From: Sipunculus nudus
Taxonomy: Eukaryota; Annelida; Sipuncula; Golfingiida; Sipunculidae
Direction: 5' to 3'
Assembly (NCBI GenBank): GCA_026874595.1
Contig: CM049313.1
Span: forward strand, 64,982,159 to 65,046,158
DNA length: 64,000 nt
Of this stretch, positions 26,242 to 39,938 are shown one piece after another. Under the pieces are notes generated by a model, which worked only from the letters and a program-made list of their open reading frames with translations, searched no databases and had not been told where the DNA came from. A program made the translations under genes and the position numbers. Positions within the stretch are counted from its first letter, which is position 1. Every line of letters begins with the position of its first letter.

Positions 26242-29200
26242 AACAATTATAATAATAATTTTGATTTAGGTATGACTCAGTCCACATTCAGCTGTAGCGG
26301 CAGAGCTGACATAGCAATATTGGTAGAGCCGGCATCGAATGAGGAGAACTGGCCTCAGCACAAGAGTTTCATCGCCGACATGGCCGGAAGTTTTGACATT
26401 GGACAAGACAAGATCAGAGTGGCACTTGGAGCGTATCGTAATTCTGCTAACGTTGCCTTTCACTTAAATGAGTATTACACCAGAAATGAAGTACAAAACG
26501 CTGTTATAGGTACAAATTATATGTCTGGATCCTCAACTCACGCTTTAGGCCTGGAAATGGCTCGCATGGAGATGTTTAAAACTGTCAACGGTGATCGAAG
26601 TTCTGTTGTGAATAATTTACTTTGGTTCCGGGTAGGCAGAGAAAGGGACCTTCCTACAACAATGGCGGAAGCAGACCTCCTGAAGAACGATGGTGTGAAC
26701 ATATTTGTGATAGGTGTCTCAGGAAGGGTTGATCCACAGCAAATGATTAATATCGTATCACAACCGGAATGGCTGTTTAACGTGAATTCAATGAGCGACC
26801 TGCCAAGTATCAAAGCCGCCCTCATCGACCAAATATGCGCCACCGTTCAAAGTAAGTATGAATATTCATAACAATATCTTGTACAATTATGTCATACGCG
26901 TATGGTAAAACAGACACCGAACACGTTGGTCCTTACATAAACTGAAGTAATACTAATATTTATGCAATAATACGCACAATTCTTATCAGCATGCCTTAAG
27001 CACATATTCAGTTTGAACTCAGAGTGGCTATATCCGATGATTGTAAATATTCATACATCGGATGTACATTTAGCCAAGGCGTTACTAAGAGAAACACAAC
27101 ATTTGTCGGTATTTAACTCTTTGTAGCACCTGTTTTGTGGGAGAATGCATAAGAAAATTGCAGCTTTAAATTTTCACGAGTCGTTCCATCTAAAGCTGAC
27201 ATCTGTTCCAGTCATAATTATAATACCTTTAATCAAAGGTTTGACGTTTTAAGAGCTGTCTCAGTTGTCTGTTTAAACATTGTTGGAGGGATTTCATAAA
27301 ACTGGATGAATATATAAATTTGATTAAATAAGTTTTAATTATTGCAACTTTATATCGATATATCTCGGTTAAAATATATTATAGTTTCACCATATGACTT
27401 ATGTTCTAAAATGCTGGTTTTTATTTTGTTTGATTTGTATATTCATTAGATGAATGAAATACAAAATGTATTTGTGTATACCTTATCATTAAATTAACAA
27501 TAAAATTATATTTTGTACATTAATACACCAAATAAGAAAAAAAGCAGGGAGGTTGAACTCTGTTTTAACATGATGTAGAGGGACAACCGTTGTTACAGGT
27601 ATGCTAGATGATTTATGTTTGGCCCCAAAATCGAAAATTCCTTAAAATATTTAAATATCCAGCTCTGTCCGCACCTCCAAAGCACTTTGAGCCCGCGCTC
27701 TTCCCGCAAATAAACAGAAGTGAAAATGAAACCCTCTAAAAGCATTTTCATATATTTATAATGAATGATGAGCTATTGTGAGTGAATGGCATTAACATAA
27801 TAATAATATTATATTTAATTTATATAGCGCTAATTCAACAAAATATTTATCAAAAGCGCTTTACAAGACACAAAGCACAGTTTTACTAAAACATAAAATG
27901 TAGATTCCTACTAAAGCAAAGATTCCTAAAAGGAAACTCTAATTTCTAAGAACTACCAAAAGCTAATATTAAAAGGTAAGTTTAAGATTTCTTTTAAAAG
28001 AAGCTAAAGATGGTAAAGCTCTGATTGAGTGCGGAAGTTCATTCCACAACCTTGGTGCCAAAGCTGAGAAAGCTCTCGAACGACACATCTAACTTCGTGC
28101 TTTAGGGATCACTAAAAGCCCTTGGTCAGATGACCTAAGCTGCCAGACTGGAACATAAAAAGTTAAGAGGTTCCTAATGTAAATAGGCGATTGACCATTT
28201 ATGGCTTTATATACTAATAATAAAATTTTAAAATCAATGCGCTGTCGCACCGGGAGCCAATGTAGTTCTTTAAGTATTGGTGTAATGTGGTCGCGCTTCT
28301 TGGCACCAGTTACAAGCCTAGCAGCTGCATTCTGCACTCTCTGTAGCCGGTCCAGTAACCTGCTAGGAAGACCACATAGCAAAGAGTTGGAACAGTCAAT
28401 CCTTGAACTGATGAACGCATGAATTAATGTTATTAGTGAATCTTGAGTTAGGAAACCCTTTATCCTAGCTATATTACGCAGGTGGTAAAAAGCCAAACTA
28501 CAAATATTATTTTTCATGCTTGTCAAGGCAAAGCCCTTGGTCAAACACTACCCCAGGTTTCTAGCACTGTCTGTTGGCACAACTACAGAGTCAAATATGT
28601 TAAGAGTTTTCAACTGAATTTTTGACCTCTGCTGGTTTGTACCGATAATCAGAACCTCAGTTTTATCAGCATTGAGTTTAAGCAGATTCTGACACATCCA
28701 AACACCTATGTCGTGCAAGCATGTTTCAATGGCAGAAATAAGAACCTTTGATTCTGGTTAAAATGATACATAAATTTGACTGTCATCAGCATAAAAATTA
28801 TAATTCATTCCATGCTGTCGTACTAATTCACCAAGTGGTAATGTGTAAATTGTAAAAATCAGAGGACCCAGCACAAAACCTTGTTGAACACCGTAGGTAA
28901 TGTCAGTTGGAGAAGACTTATGACCTACTAAACTTATACACTGACTTCGATTGCACAGGTATGACCTGATCCATTGCAAGGCATCTCCAGTTATTCCAAG
29001 CCTGGTGGACAACCGTTGTAACAGGAGCTGATGATCTACTAAATCAAAGGCAGCAGATAAATCCAATAGTATGAGAATTGATACTTGTTGAGAGTCCATA
29101 GCCCAGAGGAGATCATTATATACTTTAAGCAGGCATGTTTCAGTGCTATGAAAAGGTCTATATGCAGACTGTTGGTCTTCATACAAATGGTTTTCCTTCA

Positions 29201-32200
29201 AATATGAAGTGATACAAGTGACAACGATCTTTTCTAACACTTTAGTAAGGAACGAAAGGTTAGATATTGGCCGATAGTGCTTTAAAACGTGTGCATCAAG
29301 ACTGCTTTTCTTCAATATAGGGGTTACAATAGCCGATTTCAAAGATGCTGGAACTTCACAATTATAAAAGACATTATGACACAATTGACAGAAAATTGGA
29401 ATAAAAACAACCGCACATTGCTTAACAAGCCAGGTTGGAAATGGGTCCAGTTCACAATGCTTAGCTGGTGAGCGCTGTAAGATTTGAGAGATCTCCTCTT
29501 CAGATGGGGGTATGAATGTATCTAATGTGCAGTCTGCAGTAGTGGCTTTAGACATGTTTTCTGACAGTATGCTTTTCCCAGTTTTCGTCGCTGTAAGGGT
29601 CGAGTGTCAAACAAAATACAACTATCTACTGCCATATATATGACACATTGTGCACGTGTATGCGTATATAGGAAAAAAATATAGTGATTCGATGTGCGCG
29701 TATTTGCCTGAACTTGCAGGAGTTTAAAATGGTACAATTTATCTTGGAGGCCTTTAAACATTGACACCATTTCATTGTTAATCGCAGAGTTCATGTATAT
29801 GGTACATTCAGACCCTATGCGCGAAAATCGCCCTTGTAAGGCATATACGTGTTTTACCCTTAACGCTGAGGGACACATGGAAACACCATATTTGCAAAGC
29901 ATAAGAACGATTTTTCATACATATACGAGAACGTTAATACACAGTTTACGGAAATACAACCAGAAAGCACAACTTGGTTCTTTTTTTTATAACAGGTACT
30001 TGGGGCGCATGGGGCGCGTGGGGCACCTGCAGCGTGACGTGCGGGGGCGGTGAGGAGGTCAGGCAACGTGACTGTATCGTTCTTGGATCCAACGGCATTT
30101 GTGATGGCTCCGGTAGAGACTCCAGAGAGTGTAACACGGACCCATGTGGAGGTAGGTGGCGCTACTTACTTTTATATAATTACCCTTCCGGTATGGGTCA
30201 TTTTTTACTCAAAACGAACCTCTTCTAGTTAGGAATCGCGAGGACGGCCGGGAATTATTGTTTCAACGGTTAAACTTTAAAATTAAAATGAAAAAAAAGG
30301 CTCTTTTTTCAATAGTGAATAACCTTCTTGGCAAACGTTCACAATCAGAGAAGTCAAGTTCCTCAGTGACAGCCGAAGCTTTTAGTCATTTCTTTACAAA
30401 TAAAGTTGCTTCAGTTCGCAATAAGTTGCTAGAACAGCGCTGTGCTTTCCCTGTAGAAACAGCTTAAGTTACTACTGCAGATTGCACATTAGATACTTTC
30501 ATACCCCTATCTGAAGAGGAGATCTCTCAAATCTTACAGCGCTCACCGGCTAAGCATTGTGAACTGGACCTTTTTCCAAACTGGCTTGTTAAGCAATGTG
30601 CGGATGTTTTTATTCCAATTTTCTGTCAATTGTGTTATATGTCTTTTTACAATTGTGAAGTTCCAGCATCTTTGAAATCGGCTATTGTAACCCCTATATT
30701 GAAGAAAAGCAGTCTTGATGCACACGTTTTAAAACACTATCGGCCAATATCTAACCTTTCGTTCCTTTCTAAAGTTTTAGAAAAGATCATTGCCACTCGT
30801 ATCACTTCATATATGAAGGAAAACCATTTGTATGAAGACCAACAGTCTGCATATAGACCTTTTTTATAGCACTGAAACATGCCTGCTTAAAGTATATAAT
30901 GATCTCCTCTGGGCTATGGACTCTCAACAAGTATCCATTTTCATACTATTGGATTTTCCTGCTGCCTTTGATGTAGTAGATCATCAACTCCTGTTACAAC
31001 GGTTGTCAACCAGGCTTTGAATAACTGGAGATGCCTTGCAATGGATCAGGTCATACCTGTGCAATCGAAGTCAGTGTATTAGTGTTGAAGGTCATAAGTC
31101 TTCTCCAACTGAGATTACGGTGTTCCACAAGGTTCTGTGCTGGGGCCTCTGTTTTTTACAATTTACACATTACCACTTGGTGAAAGCATGGAATGAATTA
31201 TCATTTTTATGCTGATGACATTCAAATCTATGTATCATTTAAACCAGAATCAAAGGTTCTTATTTCTACCATTGAAACATGCTTGCATGACATAGGTGTT
31301 TGGATGTGTCAGAATCTGCTTAAACTCAATGCTGATAAAACTGAGGTTCTGATTATCGGTACAAACCAGCAGAGGTCAAAAATTCAGTTGAAAATTCTTA
31401 ACATATTTGACTCTGTAGTTGTGCCAACAAACAGTGCTAGAAACCTGGGGGTAGTGTTTGACCAAGGGCTTTGCCTTGACAAGCATGTAAATAATATTTG
31501 TAGTCTGGCTTTTTACCACATGCGTAATATAGCTAGGATAAAGGGTTTCCCTTACTCAAGTTTCACTAATAACATTAATTCATGCGTTCATCAGTTTAAA
31601 GATTGACTGTTCCAACTCTTTGCTATGTAGTCTTCCTAGCAAGTTACCGGCTACAGAGAGTGCAGAATGCAGCTGCTAGGCTTGTAACTGGTGCCAAGAA
31701 GCGCGACCACATTACACCAATACTAAAAGAAATCCATAGGCTCCCGGTGCGGCAGCGCATTGATTTTAATATTTTATAATTAGTATATAAAGCCATAAAT
31801 GGTCAATCGCCTATTTACATTAGGAACCTCTTAACTTTTTATGTTCCCATCAGGCAGCTTAGGTCATCTGACCAAGGGCTTTTAGTGATCCCTAAAGCAC
31901 GAAGTTAGATGTGTCGTTCGAGAGCTTTCTCAGCTGTGGCACCAAGGTTGTGGAATGAACTTCCGCACTCAATCAGAGCTTTACCATCTTTAGCATCTTT
32001 TTAAAGAAATCTTAAAACTTACCTTTTTATATTAGCTTTTGGTAGTTCTTAGAAATTAGGGTTTTCTTTTAGAAATCTTTGCTTTAGTAGGAATCTACAT
32101 TTTATGTTTTAGTAAAACTGTGCTTTGTGTCTTGTAAAGCGCTTTTGATAACTATTTTGTTGAATTAGCGCTATTTAAATTAAATATTTTATTATTATTA

Positions 32201-35200
32201 TTATAAAATTTGTAACATTTCATAGAGACGCCTTCTATTTACATTCACATGTGCATGCTTACAAACTATGTTAAGTTCATTTGCATTGAAACAATTCTAA
32301 TGCACCTTATTTGAACGAACTACAATACCGTCTTCACTTTACTTAAACCTAGGCCGCCGGTGTATAATTAGAAGCTCAGGTGCATTGTGGGGCTTCAATT
32401 TCAAAGCGGCAAACCTTAACAAGCAGATTCGTACTCTTGTAAGCCTGGTACTGCGCAGTGTGATATATAATCTCTTTGTCATATTTTATCTAGCTTTACA
32501 TTTGCTGCTCAAACCAATGAATTTACCTATGGATATAATAAAGAAATATATGAAGTTTTTACCCCTTGCAAATAAATGAAAATAATACGTGTACCAGTGA
32601 ATAATACACCACTGAACACTCTGCCAGATAGCAAGCTATTATAATCCTTGATGGGCTTGAATGTTGATAAGTTTGCGACTGGACAGATTGTGGTACTGCT
32701 GTGTGCAGGATTAATTTTTGCAGATAATCTGAATCACCATGATGTGTCTCAAATGAATATTTTATTGTAGGGCCATCCATTGGTTTCAGGGATAAGCCTT
32801 TTATTCTAGAGCTCCTCACTGAAGCGTTAACCTAAACTGTGTACACAGGAACAGTTCTAATTTATAGTGTTATTCTCGTTGCTTCAAAATAAAAAGTTGA
32901 CTTCATTTTTATAACATTTTTTTCCATGTGGAACTCATTAGAAAACATGTAGTGCTTGTCTTTTTAAAAACATTGCACTGAGAGACACGTGGAAAAATCA
33001 CATTCGCAAATATCATTAACAATTTTTCATGCATGTACGCGCACATTGAATCAGTTTTAGGAGAGTGAGGGCAGTGGAGACAGGCATGTTGATATGATAG
33101 TAAGCAAAGAAAGTCAGGCCTTGTTCTAGAGCTTCTCACTGAAGCGTAAACTTCACATGAACTGTGTACTCAGGAACACAGAAATGTTTTGTCAATATCC
33201 TAATTCAGGTACTTCTTATATATATGTTCTGACTACAGTTCTAATCTACATTGTAATTCTCTTTGCTTCAAGAAGAAATGTTGACTTCATTTTCATATCA
33301 TTTTATCTCATGGAGAACTATTTGGAAAACCAGGCGCGCTTTTATTATGATGCCGCATGCTCATACTTTAAACATTGTACTTAAAGACTCATGTAAACAT
33401 CACATTTGCAAATCTTATGAAAATTTGTCATGCATGTAGGCGCACATGGAAACAGCTTAAGGAGAGTGGGGGCAGGGGAGACGGGCATGCTGATATGAGG
33501 GTAAACAAAGAAGGTCATACATCTAATTTTGGCTCTTGTTTTTAAACAGGAACAGCAACTTGGAGCGCGTGGGGCGCGTGGGGCGCGTGGGGCACTTGCA
33601 GCGTGACATGCGGGGGCGGTGAGGAGGTCAGGCGACGTGACTGTATCGTTCTTGGATCCAGCAGCATTTGTGATGGCTCCGGTAGAGACTCCAGAGATTG
33701 TAACACTGACCCATGTGCCGGTAGGTGGCACTACCTAATTTTATATAATTACCCTTCCGTAAGAGGTCGTTTCTACTCGAAACGAACCTGGCTCAATTGT
33801 CTTTATGGAATCGCTTTTTATTTACATTTCACAGGTTAATGTTTTCAAAAAAAATATATTTAGTTAATTTGTATTGAAAGAATTAGATTTCAAAGCCCGC
33901 AAAACCTAACCAGAGTCTACTTGTGTGAGCCCGATTCTGCCCAGTTTGTTATATAATCACTTTGTCATACCTAATCTAGTCTTAGATTTTTGCCCATACA
34001 AATTAATTAAACTATGGATCTAATAAAGAAATAAATGAAATTTTTGCAAACAAATGGAAATAAAATGTGTACCAGTGAATAATACCTCAGTGAACACTTT
34101 TCTAACCCATGATGGGCATGCCTGTTGAAACGTTTGCATTAAAGGTTCTGGACATATTTTGATACTATTTTATGCAGAATTAAATGTTGCATATAATCTG
34201 AATCACCAGATGTATCTTAAATTAGAATGAATATTTTATTGTGGGGCCATCAATTGATATCAGGGATAGGCCTCGTTCAAGAGCTCCTCACTGAAGCGTA
34301 AACTTCACAAAAACTGTGCACACAGGAACACAGAAAACTTTTTGTCAGTATTCTAATGGAGGTATTTCTTACATGTAGGTTTTGACTGCAGTTTTTAGTT
34401 ATATTGTAATTCTCATTGCTACCAAAAGACATGCTGACCTCATTTTATAAAATCGGATCTCATGGAAAACATGGCGTGTTTGTTTTTCATAATACTGCGT
34501 GTAATTCATGTTTAAACATTGCACTATTTGAAGGCTTCAAAAATAAAATAACACTGCTTTACCAAAACAGATCCACTTAAATAAGTTCACGCAGTTTGAC
34601 TTTTTTATTTTCCAATTTTTAATGCTGGCTTAATCAGGTATTATGTACATCTATAGAAATTCCGTTCCGGTTTCGGACTTCATGATAGGGCGGAAACACA
34701 TGATTATCCTGATGTTAACATGCTGACCTGTGTGTCGCATCTTTGGGTCCTGGATGTGTAACACTCCTGGCTCTATTAGACCCCGGAAGTGTCTTTTGTG
34801 GGTTTCTTGGCAAACTTGTTTGGCTTAATTCACAAATTTTCTTTTACAGAATATGTGGCGCAAACGTGCCCCTCCTCTTATGGCCCTGAGCTGGGCAGTA
34901 CAAATTATCAACACTTTTGCTCAACTACAGAATAGTGATACTTTCATTAAGAAGTAGACTCTGAAGGAGTAACAAATTTCAAGGAAAACAATTTATCATG
35001 TGTAAAATTTCTCCAGCAAACATAATTGTTGAAGATGAATATGACAAAAAAATCATTATCTTAAATCTTACGATGATGTAACTGGAATTGTATACAAAAT
35101 GGATCGGCTTTGTCTCGGTGACGTCAGTATTAAGGTGACCTCGCCATAACAACAAAATGGAAAACTTAATAACAGGGCTATCAAAGTACCCAATGAATGC

Positions 35201-38200
35201 GAAGATTTCATTAAAAGACATCAGTTCCTTGAAGTAAATATTCTTCACATGTCAGCGCTAATGTAACGCAGTTTTCTAATTTTCTTTCTGCTGATATTGA
35301 TACCAAAAAAAAAAATAAGTACGATTACATGGGCACCCCCGCACAAGATCAGCTAATGAAGCATCCAAGAGTTGTATATGGTGTCACAAATCCTGGACAT
35401 GGGTACTACATGTTCAGCAGCTGAGCAAACGTTGTCCATAATACCTAAGAATAGTGGCGGCCTCTATCAGGGGGCAAAGTGTCCTCAATGGTATTTACAT
35501 CAGGTAAAGGTAGTGTTTATAGTCTGATATCACCGACGATGTCAGTCTCATCCGGCTTAATTTGACACACATCCTTCCTGGTCTTTCGGGCAGGTTCAAT
35601 CTCGTAGCTCCGCGCCCTTTGGAGCTTACACTAAGTAGCCAAACACGGCGTTAGAGTGTTTTTCGTTCTACATTTGTCTGACACCCATGAATGACCAGTA
35701 CCCATTCACTCCTTGGTGAAGACAGCGACCCTTGTGGTAAAGTTTTTGGCTAGGAGTCTAAACGCGGAAAGTTAACGGTCAGTTCGGGACGCGAACCCAC
35801 AAGCTTTATGTCACGAGTCCAGAGCACTAACCATTACGCCACCACGCTCCACTTCTCTCCATGGATTGAAAAAAATACAAATCTGACTTCTTATGTACAT
35901 TTTTATCAACCCCACCTTCCAAAAAATTTAATCAAAATCCTTTTATAACTTTTCAAGCGCGAAGTTGCAAAAGACGGAAACCTACCAAGCTAACCAATGG
36001 AAAAATATAATACAAATAAATCCTTGCGCCACCTGGCGGAGGTGAAAATAAAAATACATGTACAAGTGGGTTTTAGGTAGAGCGAACAGAGTATACATCC
36101 ACATTCTGCTAATGTTGCCTTTAAAAAGAAATAAAATGATAAAAATCCTTTGAGACGTGTAGGATTTTTACCTGTTCAGCGAAAACGTTCTGTTATTTTC
36201 ACAGTGTCCCTTTTCATATGAAATTGTTATCGAAAACCTACAAACAAAAGCAAAAAAAAATAATAATAAATAATAATAATAAATAAAAAAAAAATGGCAT
36301 GCCCACACTGAATTATGAAAAAGTGCCTTGGAAAACAATTTGATTTGTTTTGCCTTAACTTTGTAGTTTTCTTCAATAGGTACATTTTCTGAGTGGGGTG
36401 ACTGGTCTACCTGTGACCAGTCATGTGGCGGAGGACATCAGTCACGTACCCGTAGCTGTTGGCCGGCTGCCTCTAATGTTGTCTGTACCGGTGACACGAT
36501 ACAATCTCAAGGGTGTAATACACAACCGTGCGACGGTAAGATATATATATATCACATTTTTGACAGAAGTGAGATTTCTCTGTGGTCATCGATTGCCCGA
36601 CGGTGGGCCTTCCTCTTGTAGAGGTGCACGAAATCGTCTCTGACTTTTTTTTTAGGAAAGATTCCCTGTTCCCGCAATGATTAAACATTTCAGGGGTCCT
36701 ACTAATAATCATACGTATAACAAAGAAAGATAATTCCTTCAATCTTTCTTTATAAAATTCAGCCAAAAAAAAATGCGAATCCAACGTTGCACAAACTGCC
36801 AGTTTTGTTTATACTCACATGTTTATAACATGTGGGGGCCCGACAAAATGGTCATTGATCGTTACCCGAACACTTCCTACAAGAACACCTAGGGGCAAAT
36901 CTAACCAGTTGGCAAACGACAAACGATTCTGTATATATTCTCACCACGAGCTATAAATGACCGTTCAACTTCCACAAACACCTCCTGTTACGTGTTTTGT
37001 TCTGCTTATCAGCATGGGCATGTGTACCATGTAACTAACAGCTTGTAGATGATCAAACTCAAACTACCACGACAGGGTTTTATGAGATTCATCTTGAGCA
37101 AGAGTTACCTTAAGTTCACTTATATGTGCATACAGTAAGTCGTAAATCACATAAATCGTACAAATAAGGCACGTGAAGAGCTAACTTTGAGTTAGTTTCA
37201 CCGGGAGTAAAACAACACCTGTTTTGTACATCTTTGGCTGTATTGCGTCTGATTTTAACGATTTGCAAGTGAACGACTGACTGATTACATTCATCACTTC
37301 GGACTCAATAGGAATGTTGATTTCAATTTTTTTATCTTCTCTCTTATACCTCATCGTTTCTTCTCAGTCATAATTTATTACACCTATGCTGTCTATTACA
37401 GGGACGTTTACAGAGTGGGGTGACTGGTCTACCTGTGACCAGCCATGTGGCGGAGGAACACAGTCACGTACCCGTAGCTGTACGCCAGCTGCCTCTAATT
37501 TCGTCTGTACCGGTGACACGATACAATCTCAAGGGTGTAATACACAACCATGCGAAGGTAAGATAAAAATAATTCATATCAAGTTTTGGACATCTATAGC
37601 GTAGTTCCGCACACGAATGTTCACCAATGTCTTACCTTTATTCTCGACTAACCTCATTTTTTGGCTTCTTTCGTTCCCTAAATTATCTTACTGTGGGACC
37701 CTGCATATCAAATGGCTAATTTCTATATTCATTGTCTGCTAGGAAGCCATTTTGTCGTTTTAAGAGACAAACGTGAGATTTCTCTGTGGTTATCAATTGC
37801 CCGATGGTGGCTTCCTCTTGTACAAGATCTTAGGACGTCGTATCGGATCTCAACATACACGTTGAGATATGAAGCCAAGAAGCCAGGATTTCGTGTCGTA
37901 TCCTGCTTCCTATCCCATCCTATCCAAATTTCGTAACGTGTGTGCTGGGCTTTGGGCTTTACTAAGAGCTTGTAGATGAACAACATCAAACTACCATCAC
38001 AGGGGCTTTATCAGAGTCCTCTTCAGCAACAATTACCAGCAGTTCACTTATATGTACTTTTTGGAAGCCAGAAATCAAATAAATTATACAAAGAGGGCAA
38101 GTAAAGAGCTAGCTTTAAGTTAGTTTTACTGAGAATAAAACAACACTTGTTTTGTATATATCTGCTGGTAGGGCGTCTGATCCTAACGATTTGCAACCGA

Positions 38201-39874
38201 ACGACTGACTGATTACATTCATCACTTCGGACTCAATTGGACTGTTGGTTTCAGCTTTTTTTTATCCTCTCTCTAATTACTCATCATTTCTTCTCAGTCA
38301 TAATATATTACACTTATGCTGTTTATTACAGGAACATTTACAGAGTGGGGTGACTGGTCTACCTGTGACCAGTCATGTGGCGGAGGACATCAGACACGTA
38401 CCCGTAGCTGTACACCAGCCTCTAATTTCGTTTGTACCGGTGACGCGATGCAATCGCAAGAGTGCAATACACAGCCATGCGACGGTAGGAGATATAGATC
38501 ACATTTTGAATAATGCTTGCTTCACAAGTTGTTAAATTACATTGTTTCTGGATGTGCGTGATGGCATAACGCAGGCTCTTTATCCTTAGCCGTTTAGTTC
38601 GATACAGTATAAAATATCATTCTACTTTTCTTCCCGTAATTTTGTCGCCCGCTCCGCGGTTGCGGGGGACTGTCTCTCTGTCTTTCCGTCCGTCCGTCCG
38701 TCTTTTTTTTCATGTGCTCTAAAGATTTTCGCCACATGATATAATATGGGTTGCTTATGAAGTAGTATGGACAACAATATCCCAAAGCGGGGGACATTTA
38801 TTCCAAGAATTTGCTTGTTTATATTGTGTTACGTACGGGTTTTCTAACTTAATTCCCTTTTCAAAAGAAACAAACATATATGGGTAGAACGATCTTTGAG
38901 ATAAGGTCAATTTCAAAATAAATATCAAGTACAAAACTGTCAATAATGATTGACAATATTTTGCCCAATCTCACTTTTTTTTTTAAAATCAACCATATCT
39001 GAGATCTAACCGAAACATCGACGGAATAAAGAAATGGAAATATACTCTGAGGACCTTAGAAAGACCATTCACAAAATATTTATACTAAAATTCTCTTGAA
39101 TATTTATCTGGTGTTATTATATATATTCCTTCATAATTAAGCTGTCAACATTCTCATTTCTCTCTCGTGAGTAAGGGAGATAGACGACAGTTTAAATAAT
39201 GTTTGCATCAAAATCGTTAACAGTCTTTGTTTCTGGAATAACACGAGAAAATAACGCAGGCTCTTTAACTAAAGTTGTTTTCCTTGGATGCAGTTTAAAA
39301 TACATCAAAGAAACCTTAAAAACATATAAAAATATAACATGCTTTAAGTACACCTAGCATGTACACATTTTGGTGACAACACGTAACTTTGTAAAACTTT
39401 GGACCTGTTACAATTTTCTTTGATAAATATATATTAAGGTTCATGGGACAATAAAGAAATCAAATACTAACTGCGATACTGTTATGTTAAACGGCGTGAA
39501 AAAAAGTGTGATCTTAGATTCAATCCAATAGACTGTATTCACTACTGTTATCAACACATAACTCTGAGTCGGTACGAACTATTACTGGCAAAACAAACAG
39601 AACGGGTGGTAAGGTAATGGGGCTTATACTGTAATATATACGATGACCGAAATGACTGAATGTCTGAACTCTCCAACCACAATGTGTGAAACAATACACA
39701 AGTGTTACCGTGACATCTCAGAGGAAATGATAAATTATACTTAGGTTAGGCCATTTAAACCAAAGCAGACATGGGGTCTTTACTGTAACTATTACTATTA
39801 CTTTCGATTTCTGACTTTACTATTATCAAGGGCTTCAATTTATCTTCCAGGATGGAGACCACACATGTACTCAC

Positions 39875-39938
<64 letters not shown>

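Larger units (their letters stand above)
36536..38520 (+). repeat. Tandem duplication of TSP1 exon-intron units (exons 5-7)
   Basis: The intron following exon 5 and that following exon 6 share GTGAGATTTCTCTGTGG and ATTGCCCGA.GGTGG (36570 and 37770), AGCTTGTAGATGA (37041 and 37968), TCACTTATATGT (37116 and 38045), and the stretch from ACGACTGACTGATTACATTC to the acceptor (37273 and 38201). The unit length is about 0.93 kb. Exons 5, 6 and 7 are therefore products of successive unequal crossing-over. Confidence 0.85.

Noticed and set aside
26538-26843. Minus-strand open frame over exon 2
   Set aside because: It is the shadow of the VWA coding strand.
34855-34940. Possible extra exon after TTTTACAG (34858)
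   Set aside because: Open for about 27 codons, but without TSP1 cysteine spacing or any known motif, and it ends in TAG without a good donor.
35780-35856. Functional tRNA gene on the minus strand
   Set aside because: It has tRNA-like boxes, but the 3' part runs into a SINE body and the terminal stem is poor.
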